Shown: positions 1 to 5,562 of the stretch, in pieces
Layout: every line of letters begins with the position of its first letter
Position numbering within the stretch: position 1 is the first letter of the stretch
Origin: Bordetella parapertussis
GTDB lineage: Bacteria > Pseudomonadota > Gammaproteobacteria > Burkholderiales > SG8-41
NCBI GenBank assembly: GCA_945870465.1
Contig: CAMBSS010000234.1
Span: 1-5,742, forward strand
Direction of reading: 5' to 3'
DNA: 5,742 nt
Position numbers and translations under genes: made by a program
Notes under the pieces: generated by a model
Database searches by the model: none
What the model was told of the DNA's origin: nothing
The model's input: only the letters and a program-made list of their open reading frames with translations

Positions 1-2189
1 GCGCGATCACGTCCGCCACGTCCACCACGGCGGCGGCGGCTGCGGCCTTCGCCACGGCCTTCACCTTCGGCGCGCGGTGCTTGCTGTTCGCGAGGCTGGC
101 CCGGAGTTCCACCGGCTTCAGCTTGCGGCTGATCGCTACCTTCAGGACGCGGCGGGCGCTGTTGTTGCTGCCTGTCCCTGCGCTGCTGTTCCTGCTGCGG
201 ATCACGCGGCGGCCGTGGTTCACGCGGCTCGCGGGGCGGACGCGGTTCGCCGTTGCGGCCACGTTGCTGGTTGCGGCCACCTTCGCGGCCGCCTTCAGGG
301 CTACCTTCGTTGCGCGGCTCCTGTGCGGGACGATCGCCACGCGGCTCATCGCGTTTGTGGTCGCGGCGCGGTCCATTCTGACGGCCGCGGCGCTGGCCCG
401 GACGCTCGCCACGATCAGTCCGTTCCGGACGGTCGCGCGTCATCGCAGGTTTGGTTTCGACCGCCGTAGTTGCCGGGCGTTTGTTGAACCAGCCGAAGAT
501 CTTGCTGATGATCGAAGGCTCGCCCGGCGCCGCAGCAGGTGCAGCGACCGCTTTCGGCGTGTGATCGACAATAGGCGCAGGTTGCGACGGCGTGATGCCT
601 TTGACCGCAGCTTCGGGGCGCGCTACTGCCGGCTCGGTTTGGGCGGACGGCAAATCGTTGGTTTTCTCCGGCATGGCCACCATTTCGTAGCTCGGCGGCG
701 CTACGTCGGCCTGGTTCAGCTCCTCGTGCTTCAGGCGCGTCACCGTATAGTTTGGCGTCTCGAGGTGGATGTTCGGAATCAATACGACGTTGACCTTCAA
801 GCGCTGCTCGATCGAATGGAACTCGGCGCGCTTTTCGTTCAGCAGATAGGTAGCAACATCGACCGGCACCTGCGCGTGCACGGCGCCGGTGTTTTCCTTC
901 ATCGCTTCTTCCTGCAGGATGCGCAGGATATGCAACGCGGTGGATTCGATGCCGCGGATATGGCCGGTGCCATGGCAGCGCGGGCAGGGGATATGGTTGC
1001 CCTCGGCCAATGCCGGACGCAGGCGCTGGCGCGACAATTCAAGCAGGCCGAAACGCGAAATTTTGCCGGTCTGCACGCGCGCACGGTCGACGTGCAAAGC
1101 ATCGCGCAAACGGTTTTCCACTTCGCGCTGGTTGCGGCCGCTTTCCATGTCGATGAAATCGATGACGATCAGGCCGCCCAGGTCGCGCAGTCGCAACTGG
1201 CGGGCGAGTTCATCGGCGGCTTCCAGATTGGTGCGGAATGCGGTCTCTTCGATGTCGGCACCGCGCGTCGAGCGCGCGGAGTTGACGTCGATGGATACCA
1301 GCGCCTCGGTGTGATCGATGACGATGGCGCCGCCTGATGGCAGCGAGACCTGGCGCGAGAACGCGGTTTCGATCTGGTGCTCGATCTGAAAACGCGAAAA
1401 CAGCGGCACGTCGTCTTTGTAGAGCTTCACGCGATTGACGTTGTCGGGCATGACGTGGCCCATGAACGCCTTCGCCTGCTCGTAAATGTCTTCGGTGTCG
1501 ATCAGGATTTCGCCGATGTCCTGCGAAAAATGATCGCGGATCGCGCGGATCACCAGGCTGGATTCCTGGTAAATCAGGAAGGCGCCGTTCTGCCCGGTAG
1601 AGGCGTTTTCGATTTCGCGCCAGAGTTGCAGCAGGTAATTCAGGTCCCAGCCGAGCTCTTCGGCATTGCGGCCGATGCCGGCGGTGCGGGCGATCACGCT
1701 CATGCCCGCGGGCACTTCGAGTTGATCGATAGTTTCGCGCAGTTCCGCGCGTTCTTCGCCTTCAACGCGGCGCGAAACACCGCCGCCGCGCGGGTTGTTC
1801 GGCATCAATACCAGGTAACGGCCGGCCAGACTGATGAAAGTGGTGAGCGCCGCACCCTTGGTGCCGCGTTCATCCTTGTCGACCTGCACGATCAACTCCT
1901 GGCCTTCGCGCAGCGCGTCCTTGATGCTGGCGCGGGCGACGTCTATACCGGGTTTGAAGTAGGCGTGGGCGACTTCCTTGAATGGCAGGAAACCGTGCCG
2001 CTCGCCGCCATAATCGATAAAGGCGGCTTCGAGGCTGGGCTCGACGCGGGTGATGACACCCTTGTAGATATTGCTTTTGCGCTGCTCTTTGCCTGCGGAT
2101 TCAATGTCCAGATCGAGCAGTTTCTGACCATCTACGATTGCAACGCGCAGTTCTTCAGACTGCGTCGCGTTAAACAACATGCGTTTCAT
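1..2189 (-). CDS. rne: Ribonuclease E, N-terminal 729 codons (3' end of gene outside window)
   Basis: RNase E is the endoribonuclease that starts most mRNA decay and matures rRNA and tRNA, usually as a membrane-bound degradosome scaffold. I translated the minus strand from ATG 2189-2187 to the window edge: 729 codons with no stop or frameshift. The start [10 protein letters not shown] matches E. coli RNase E. Visible in order: S1 RNA-binding domain (about residues 35-125); 5'-monophosphate sensor ARTAG with R168/T169; DNase I-like catalytic domain with metal-binding D301 (SIDVNSAR) and D344 (VIDFIDM), equivalent to E. coli D303/D346; the Zn-link CPRC (C402, C405) that holds the tetramer together; and the small domain to about 500. 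A Pro/Ala linker follows, then an amphipathic segment [12 protein letters not shown] (559-570) resembling the E. coli membrane-targeting helix, then an Arg/Pro/Gly/Gln-rich disordered tail. The Zn-link and tail separate it from RNase G, which lacks such a tail. The start is supported by a good ribosome-binding site. Divergent from rluC. Confidence 0.97.
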   Translation of the reverse strand, partial: MKRMLFNATQSEELRVAIVDGQKLLDLDIESAGKEQRKSNIYKGVITRVEPSLEAAFIDYGGERHGFLPFKEVAHAYFKPGIDVARASIKDALREGQELIVQVDKDERGTKGAALTTFISLAGRYLVLMPNNPRGGGVSRRVEGEERAELRETIDQLEVPAGMSVIARTAGIGRNAEELGWDLNYLLQLWREIENASTGQNGAFLIYQESSLVIRAIRDHFSQDIGEILIDTEDIYEQAKAFMGHVMPDNVNRVKLYKDDVPLFSRFQIEHQIETAFSRQVSLPSGGAIVIDHTEALVSIDVNSARSTRGADIEETAFRTNLEAADELARQLRLRDLGGLIVIDFIDMESGRNQREVENRLRDALHVDRARVQTGKISRFGLLELSRQRLRPALAEGNHIPCPRCHGTGHIRGIESTALHILRILQEEAMKENTGAVHAQVPVDVATYLLNEKRAEFHSIEQRLKVNVVLIPNIHLETPNYTVTRLKHEELNQADVAPPSYEMVAMPEKTNDLPSAQTEPAVARPEAAVKGITPSQPAPIVDHTPKAVAAPAAAPGEPSIISKIFGWFNKRPATTAVETKPAMTRDRPERTDRGERPGQRRGRQNGPRRDHKRDEPRGDRPAQEPRNEGSPEGGREGGRNQQRGRNGEPRPPREPREPRPPRDPQQEQQRRDRQQQQRPPRPEGSDQPQAEAGGTPGQPREQQAPRAEGEGRGEGRSRRRRGGRGGRDR

Positions 2190-2195
2190 TTTTTT

Positions 2196-2203
2196 CTTCT
2201 CCC
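2196..2203 (-). promoter_or_regulatory. Ribosome-binding site of rne
   Basis: On the minus strand GGGAGAAG is followed by six A residues and then the ATG of MKRMLF. The GGAG core lies 9 bases from the start codon, a normal spacing. It supports the ATG at 2189 over the internal ATG at 2180 (MLFN). The site lies within a 12-base sequence repeated at 2520-2531, and its first three bases overlap the 3' arm of a short hairpin. Confidence 0.75.
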
Positions 2204-2208
2204 GCGCT
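2197..2208. repeat. 12-base direct repeat, copy 1 (over the rne RBS)
   Basis: The plus strand reads TTCTCCCGCGCT here and identically at 2520-2531. On the minus strand it is AGCGCGGGAGAA and contains the rne Shine-Dalgarno sequence. The match stops exactly at 12 bases on both sides. It could be chance in GC-rich DNA, but both copies lie in the same 482-base intergenic region. Confidence 0.5.
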
Positions 2209-2220
2209 CAGTGTCACGGG
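2201..2220 (-). promoter_or_regulatory. Hairpin abutting the rne ribosome-binding site
   Basis: Minus-strand RNA reads CCCGUG, eight loop bases ACACUGAG, then CGCGGG, which makes a 6-bp stem with one G-U pair. The 3' arm includes the first three G residues of the GGGAGAAG Shine-Dalgarno sequence. If formed, it would partly mask ribosome binding, so it could contribute to translational control. This comes from base pairing alone; no folding energy was computed. Confidence 0.3.
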
Positions 2221-2261
2221 ATGGGCAAACTCGCGCGCGGCGGTCAAGCCATGCGCTACTC

Positions 2262-2345
2262 AATCATTCAGTCACGAATACTGATCATTAAAGTTGGGTG
2301 ACTAGTTAAAAATGACTTTCGTTGTTTGCCGTTAAATTTTTCAGT
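2262..2345. promoter_or_regulatory. AT-rich patch, probable divergent promoter region for rne and rluC
   Basis: This stretch is clearly AT-rich (for example GTTAAAAATGAC and CCGTTAAATTTTTCAG) within GC-rich surroundings and lies between divergent genes, so it is the most likely promoter site. The best single box is a minus-strand TTTAAT at 2292-2287 (5 of 6 to TATAAT), which would give rne a leader of about 90 bases. It has no convincing -35 partner. On the plus strand TTAAAT at 2332-2337 is a weak -10. No confident promoter pair can be named. Confidence 0.35.
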
Positions 2346-2369
2346 GCGCAGCGGGTGTCGCCGGCGTGG

Positions 2370-2382
2370 GGTGCTTCGCACC
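2370..2382. promoter_or_regulatory. Perfect hairpin GGTGC-TTC-GCACC
   Basis: A 5-bp perfect stem with a three-base loop lies between the AT-rich patch and the larger hairpin cluster upstream of rluC. No T run follows on either strand, so it is not a typical intrinsic terminator. It may be part of a structured leader RNA or be incidental in GC-rich DNA. Confidence 0.3.
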
Positions 2383-2470
2383 GTGGCCGCGGTCGCTGCT
2401 GCAACAAAGTTTTTCGTGTGCTGTGAGCGCGTATTTCGACTACCATCGCTACTTTTAGTGGTGAGCGACA

Positions 2471-2512
2471 TTAACCATTGTGGGTTTTGGCAAAACCGGC
2501 TGTTCGCACCAT
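2471..2512 (-). other. Possible 13-residue leader peptide ORF upstream of rne
   Basis: On the minus strand ATG 2512-2510 opens a frame MVRTAGFAKTHNG ending at TAA 2473-2471. It is preceded by GGGAGAA, part of the second copy of the 12-base repeat that also contains the rne ribosome-binding site, seven bases from the ATG. That is a reasonable initiation signal. The peptide resembles nothing I recognise, and its RBS would be sequestered in the 2513-2527 hairpin. It is speculative: an ORF this short easily arises by chance. Confidence 0.12.
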
Positions 2513-2639
2513 CGGGAATTTCTCCCGCGCTGTGTTCCGCCGTGCCTGGGTAGCGACCGCGTGGCGCTGGGCCACCTGCCTGGCGTTACCTGCGGCAACT
2601 GCCGCGGTGCACCGCCTTTGAGCTCCGGACTACATGTCC
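2483..2639 (+). ncRNA. Candidate structured leader RNA of the rluC operon (hairpin cluster)
   Basis: Several perfect inverted repeats follow one another before rluC. They are GGTTTT-GGC-AAAACC (2483-2497); CGGGA-ATTTC-TCCCG (2513-2527); an outer stem GGTAGCG/CGTTACC (2549-2555 with 2584-2590, one G-U) enclosing GTGGC-GCTGG-GCCAC (2561-2575); GCGGC-AACT-GCCGC (2592-2605), which competes with the palindrome GCGGTGCACCGC (2604-2615); and GGAC-TACAT-GTCC (2627-2639). The G-U pair in the outer stem becomes an A-C mismatch on the opposite strand, which favours plus-strand RNA, a leader of rluC. I recognise no known riboswitch or RNA family. No terminator-like T run follows. The structure could also be incidental, or act in the rne leader. 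Confidence 0.3.
2520..2531. repeat. 12-base direct repeat, copy 2
   Basis: TTCTCCCGCGCT here is identical to 2197-2208, in the same orientation and 323 bases away. On the minus strand this copy again gives a Shine-Dalgarno-like GGGAGAA, followed seven bases later by an ATG (2512-2510). It overlaps the hairpin at 2513-2527. Confidence 0.5.
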
Positions 2640-2671
2640 AAGTCTGCCAACCGGTGAATAGTATAAGCAAA

Positions 2672-3610
2672 ATGAAGGATTTGGGCAAAAATTCGGTGTC
2701 GCGGCACCAAATCGGGGAAGAGGCCGGCGGGCAGCGTATCGACAACTATCTGGTCAAGCTGCTTAAAGGCGTGCCCAAGAGCCACGTTTATCGCATCCTG
2801 CGCAGCGGCGAGGTGAGGGTCAACGGGGGACGGGCCAAGCCCGACTACCGTATCCAGACCGGCGACGAGCTGCGCATACCGCCGGTACGGGTGGCCGAAC
2901 GGACCGCCAAAGCGGCACCGCCGGTCAGCGCGGCGCTGGAACGGGCTGTCCTGCTCGAAGACGAGCACGTGCTGGCGCTCAACAAGCCGCCAGGCCTGGC
3001 GGTACATGGCGGCAGCGGGGTCAGCTTCGGCGTCATTGAGCAATTGCGCGGCCAGCGGCCGCAGGCGCGTTTTCTGGAACTCGTGCACAGGCTTGACCGC
3101 GATACGTCGGGCGTGCTGCTGCTCGCCAAGAAACGCAGTGCGTTGACTGGTTTGCATGAGCAATTACGCGAAGGGCAGGTCAAAAAGTATTACCTCGTGC
3201 TGGTCAAAGGCAAATGGCGCAACCAGAAGCAGGTCGTGCGCCTCAATCTGCATAAATATCTGCTCGCTTCGGGCGAACGCCGCGTCGCGGTCAAGGACGA
3301 AGGACAGGAATCGCACACGGTGTTTGAATTGCAGCGCGCATGGCAGGACTACAGCCTCTTGCGGGCGGAACTCAAGACCGGCCGCACGCACCAGATCAGG
3401 GTGCACCTTGCGCACCTCGGCTTTCCGATTGCCGGCGACGACAAGTACGGCGATTTCGAACTGAACAAGCAACTTGCGCGCAGCGGCCTGAAGCGCATGT
3501 TTTTGCACGCCGCGCGCGTCGCGTTCAGGCATCCGTCCGGCGGCGCCAAAGTCGTGGTCGAAGCACCGCTGCCTCCCGAGCTGCAAAAATTCATCGATTC
3601 ATTGGGCTAA
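2672..3610 (+). CDS. rluC: 23S rRNA pseudouridine synthase RluC (RluA family)
   Basis: In E. coli, RluC isomerises uridines 955, 2504 and 2580 of 23S rRNA to pseudouridine. The 312-residue protein has an N-terminal S4 RNA-binding domain (about 18-75: GQRIDNYL, GVPKSHVYRILRSGEVRVN). The catalytic domain follows with the RluA-family signature HRLDRDTSG (139-147), catalytic Asp D142, and the late motif TGRTHQIRVHL (236-246). Length and motifs fit RluC (319 residues in E. coli), and the divergent position next to rne is that of E. coli rluC. The frame is open upstream to a GTG at 2480, but that would add 64 Cys-rich residues unlike the family. ATG 2672 places the S4 domain normally, although no clear Shine-Dalgarno precedes it (GTATAAGCAAA), so initiation may be weak or helped by the leader. 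First gene of a four-gene operon; the next begins 5 bases after its stop. Confidence 0.93.
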   Translation: MKDLGKNSVSRHQIGEEAGGQRIDNYLVKLLKGVPKSHVYRILRSGEVRVNGGRAKPDYRIQTGDELRIPPVRVAERTAKAAPPVSAALERAVLLEDEHVLALNKPPGLAVHGGSGVSFGVIEQLRGQRPQARFLELVHRLDRDTSGVLLLAKKRSALTGLHEQLREGQVKKYYLVLVKGKWRNQKQVVRLNLHKYLLASGERRVAVKDEGQESHTVFELQRAWQDYSLLRAELKTGRTHQIRVHLAHLGFPIAGDDKYGDFELNKQLARSGLKRMFLHAARVAFRHPSGGAKVVVEAPLPPELQKFIDSLG

Positions 3611-3615
3611 GAGCC

Positions 3616-4272
3616 GTGGCAAAGCGCTTCGATCTGGTGGTATTCGACTGGGATGGCACGTTAATGGATTCCACCGCCGTCATCGTCGCGTCGCTGCAGG
3701 CCGCCTGCGCCGACGCCGGGCTACCGGTGCCGTCCGACGAGCGTGCGCAGCACATCATCGGGCTCGGGCTCTACGACGCGATGGCTCACGTTTTACCCGG
3801 CGTCGATCCTGCGGTGTATCCACAGGTCGTCGAACGATACGGACATCATTTCAGGTTGCGCGAGTCGCAAACGCCAATGTTTGCCGGCGCCGAGCAAACC
3901 CTGCGCGAACTCAACGACGCCGGTCATAGGGTCGCGATTGCCACCGGCAAAAGCCGGCGCGGACTCGATCGCGTGCTCGAAAAAACCGGCTTGGGCCCGT
4001 TGTTTCATGCCACCCGCTGCGGCGAAGAGTCGGCCACCAAGCCGCAGCCGGACATGTTGCTGGACCTGATGCGCGATCTGGGCGCAACACCCACCCAAAC
4101 TCTGATGATAGGCGACACCACGCATGACCTGCAGATGGCGATCAACGCAGGGGTGGAAAGCGTGGCCGTCAGTTATGGCGCGCATCCGCGCGACCAACTG
4201 GTCGCGTTGCAACCGCTCGCCTGTATGGATAGACCGCAGGACTTATGGCAATGGCTGAAGCACCACGCGTGA
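3616..4272 (+). CDS. HAD-IA family hydrolase, phosphoglycolate phosphatase-like
   Basis: Predicted Mg-dependent cytosolic phosphatase of 218 residues. All four HAD motifs are present: motif I DWDGTLMDS with nucleophile D11 and acid/base D13; motif II Thr T110 (IATGKS); motif III Lys K142 (ATKPQPD); motif IV GDTTHD with D167 and D171. The helical cap sits between motif I and motif II (about 20-85), the subfamily IA arrangement used by phosphoglycolate phosphatase (Gph) and related enzymes. The substrate cannot be read from the sequence. The start is GTG 3616, five bases after the rluC stop, with a weak AAGAG upstream. The frame is open further upstream inside rluC, but translation from 3616 gives the usual short N-terminus before DxD. 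The 3' end overlaps the Rieske gene by 22-28 bases, implying coupled translation. It could be annotated gph; I leave the symbol empty because the substrate is uncertain. Confidence 0.88.
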   Translation: MAKRFDLVVFDWDGTLMDSTAVIVASLQAACADAGLPVPSDERAQHIIGLGLYDAMAHVLPGVDPAVYPQVVERYGHHFRLRESQTPMFAGAEQTLRELNDAGHRVAIATGKSRRGLDRVLEKTGLGPLFHATRCGEESATKPQPDMLLDLMRDLGATPTQTLMIGDTTHDLQMAINAGVESVAVSYGAHPRDQLVALQPLACMDRPQDLWQWLKHHA

Positions 4273-4607
4273 TTTGTGACAGCGCCGCGCTGACCGAGGG
4301 CGGCCGCGGCGTGCGTTTCAACGTTCAGCAGTACGGAGCGCAGGCTTCGGCTTTCATAATCCGCTATGACGGCAGGGTCTATGCCTACTTCAACAGCTGC
4401 GCGCACATCGCGGTAGAACTCGACTGGATGGAGGGGGAGTTCTTCGATAAAGCTGGGTTATACTTGATTTGCGCCACGCACGGTGCAACTTACGAGCCGG
4501 ATACGGGTCATTGCATAGTGGGGCCGTGCAAAGGGCAGCACCTCATCTCAGTGCCGGTCGCAGAGCGCGACGGCAAAGTCTATTTACTGGAAAACAAACA
4601 TGGCTGA
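4251..4607 (+). CDS. Small Rieske [2Fe-2S] protein
   Basis: Single-domain Rieske protein of about 118 residues, a presumed one-electron carrier with no signal peptide or membrane segment, so cytosolic. The cluster ligands are C50-A-H52 (NSCAHI) and C74-A-T-H77 (ICATHGATY), followed by the conserved GHCIVGPCKG. The 21 residues between the two boxes are rather more than in typical Rieske ferredoxins. The second Cys of each pair that forms the disulfide in bc1-type Rieske proteins is absent from box 1, so it is of the ferredoxin/dioxygenase kind. Two in-frame starts exist, ATG 4245 and ATG 4251. The AGGA at 4238-4241 is 3 bases from the first and 9 from the second, which favours 4251. The gene overlaps the HAD stop upstream and sppA downstream by 8 bases. 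Its redox partner is unknown, as no oxygenase or reductase gene is present here. Confidence 0.87.
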   Translation: MAEAPRVICDSAALTEGGRGVRFNVQQYGAQASAFIIRYDGRVYAYFNSCAHIAVELDWMEGEFFDKAGLYLICATHGATYEPDTGHCIVGPCKGQHLISVPVAERDGKVYLLENKHG

Positions 4608-5559
4608 ATCAGATCCGAACAACGCGGGCGAAGGCTGGGAGCGCAAAGTGCTGGAGAAAGTCGCGCTCGCGGCGATTGCGGAACAGCGCACCACCCGCCG
4701 CTGGAGCATGGCGTTCAAGATGCTCGTGATGCTTTATCTGTTCATAGTCCTGTTTCTCGGCATGGGCTGGCTCAAGAAGACTGACAAATCGACCGGCAAG
4801 CATACGGCGATGGTCGAATTGCGCGGCGTGATTGCGTCGGACACCCAGGCCAGCGCCGATAACGTGACGGCGGGGCTGCAGGCCGCGTTCAAGGACAGCA
4901 ATACTGAAGGTATCGTGCTGCGCATCAACAGCCCCGGTGGCAGCCCGGTGCAGGCCGGCTATATTAACGATGAAATCAAGCGCCTGCGCGGATTGCACCC
5001 CAACATACCGTTATATGCGGTGGTTGAAGACATTTGCGCCTCCGGTGGTTATTACGTCGCAGTGGCCGCCGACAAGATTTATGTCGACAAGGGCAGCATC
5101 ATCGGTTCGATCGGCGTGGTCATGGATGGTTTTGGCTTTACCGGCACCATGGAAAAGCTCGGCGTCGAGCGGCGCGCCATCACCGCGGGCGAGAACAAGA
5201 AATTTCTGGATCCCTTTTCGCCTGTCAATCCCGCGCACAAGGCTTATGCGGAGAAGTTGATCGGCGAAATCCATGAACAATTCATAACCGTGGTGCGTGA
5301 AGGCCGCGGCAAGCGCCTGAAAGAAAACTCCGAGATTTTCAGCGGCCTGGTGTGGACCGGCCCGAAAGGCATAGAACTCGGGCTGGCAGACGCGCTGGGC
5401 AGCGTAGACTCCGTCGCCCGCGACGTTATCAAGGCCGAGGACATCGTCGACTTCACGCCGCGTGAAAATATCGCCGAGCGCGTGGCGCGCCGGTTTGGCG
5501 CGGCGATGGCCGAAGCGCTGGTCAAGGTAACGGCTGCTAGCGGCGCCCAGTTGCGCTGA
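4600..5559 (+). CDS. sppA: S49 family signal peptide peptidase SppA (short form)
   Basis: Membrane-anchored serine protease that degrades cleaved signal peptides and probably other membrane peptides. At 319 residues it is the single-domain form, about half of E. coli SppA and like the Bacillus form, which works as an oligomer. A charged cytoplasmic N-terminus (1-37) precedes one hydrophobic segment (about 38-57, FKMLVMLYLFIVLFLGMGW). The S49 domain then carries the INSPGGSP motif (109-116), the nucleophile S148 in ICASGGYYVA, GSIIGSIGV (165-173), and the general-base Lys in the ENKKFLDPF segment, most likely K200 by analogy with the Ser147/Lys199 dyad of B. subtilis SppA. The active site would lie on the periplasmic side. 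ATG 4600 overlaps the Rieske stop (ATGGCTGA), with only a weak TGGA upstream, so translation is probably coupled. No terminator follows; its stop abuts a convergent gene. Confidence 0.92.
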   Translation: MAESDPNNAGEGWERKVLEKVALAAIAEQRTTRRWSMAFKMLVMLYLFIVLFLGMGWLKKTDKSTGKHTAMVELRGVIASDTQASADNVTAGLQAAFKDSNTEGIVLRINSPGGSPVQAGYINDEIKRLRGLHPNIPLYAVVEDICASGGYYVAVAADKIYVDKGSIIGSIGVVMDGFGFTGTMEKLGVERRAITAGENKKFLDPFSPVNPAHKAYAEKLIGEIHEQFITVVREGRGKRLKENSEIFSGLVWTGPKGIELGLADALGSVDSVARDVIKAEDIVDFTPRENIAERVARRFGAAMAEALVKVTAASGAQLR

Positions 5560-5562
5560 TCA
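5557..5562. other. Shared TGATCA palindrome at convergent stop codons
   Basis: The TGA of sppA (5557-5559) and the TGA of the minus-strand gene (5562-5560) lie back to back and form a palindromic TGATCA with no base between them. No hairpin and T run fits between the genes, so transcripts from both sides must run into the opposing coding sequence unless terminated in other ways. Confidence 0.85.

Noticed and set aside
81..1337. Long plus-strand open frame (418 codons) antisense to rne
   Set aside because: It lies wholly opposite the intact RNase E frame, whose conserved motifs are clear. The translation is Arg/Ala-rich with no recognisable domain, as expected from the antisense of Arg/Gly-rich GC codons.
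1377..2291. Plus-strand open frame of 304 codons antisense to the rne 5' half
   Set aside because: It mirrors the conserved RNase E N-terminus and S1 domain. It shows no family motif and no ribosome-binding site, so it is a shadow of high GC codon use.
2483..2527. Hairpins considered as intrinsic terminators
   Set aside because: Neither the 2483-2497 nor the 2513-2527 stem is followed by a T run on either strand, and both lie upstream of divergent genes where termination is not expected.
2326..2553. Plus-strand 75-codon open frame in the rluC leader
   Set aside because: No Shine-Dalgarno, no domain, and a composition that follows the GC-rich leader. I see no support for a real small gene.
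2480..2671. Upstream extension of rluC to GTG 2480 (64 more residues)
   Set aside because: The extra segment is Cys-rich, unlike RluC N-termini, and covers the hairpin cluster. ATG 2672 gives the usual length and S4 domain position.
2190..2671. Known non-coding RNAs (6S, SRP RNA, RNase P RNA, tmRNA) in the intergenic region
   Set aside because: I looked for their hallmark segments on both strands and found none, so the region stays unassigned.
2455..2745. Minus-strand 96-codon open frame across the intergenic region into rluC
   Set aside because: It overlaps the start of rluC on the opposite strand, has no recognisable domain, and shows no supportive RBS. It is likely chance.
3340..3615. 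Upstream extension of the HAD gene into rluC
   Set aside because: It would overlap rluC by 271 bases and add an Arg/Ala-rich segment. The HAD domain starts normally at GTG 3616.
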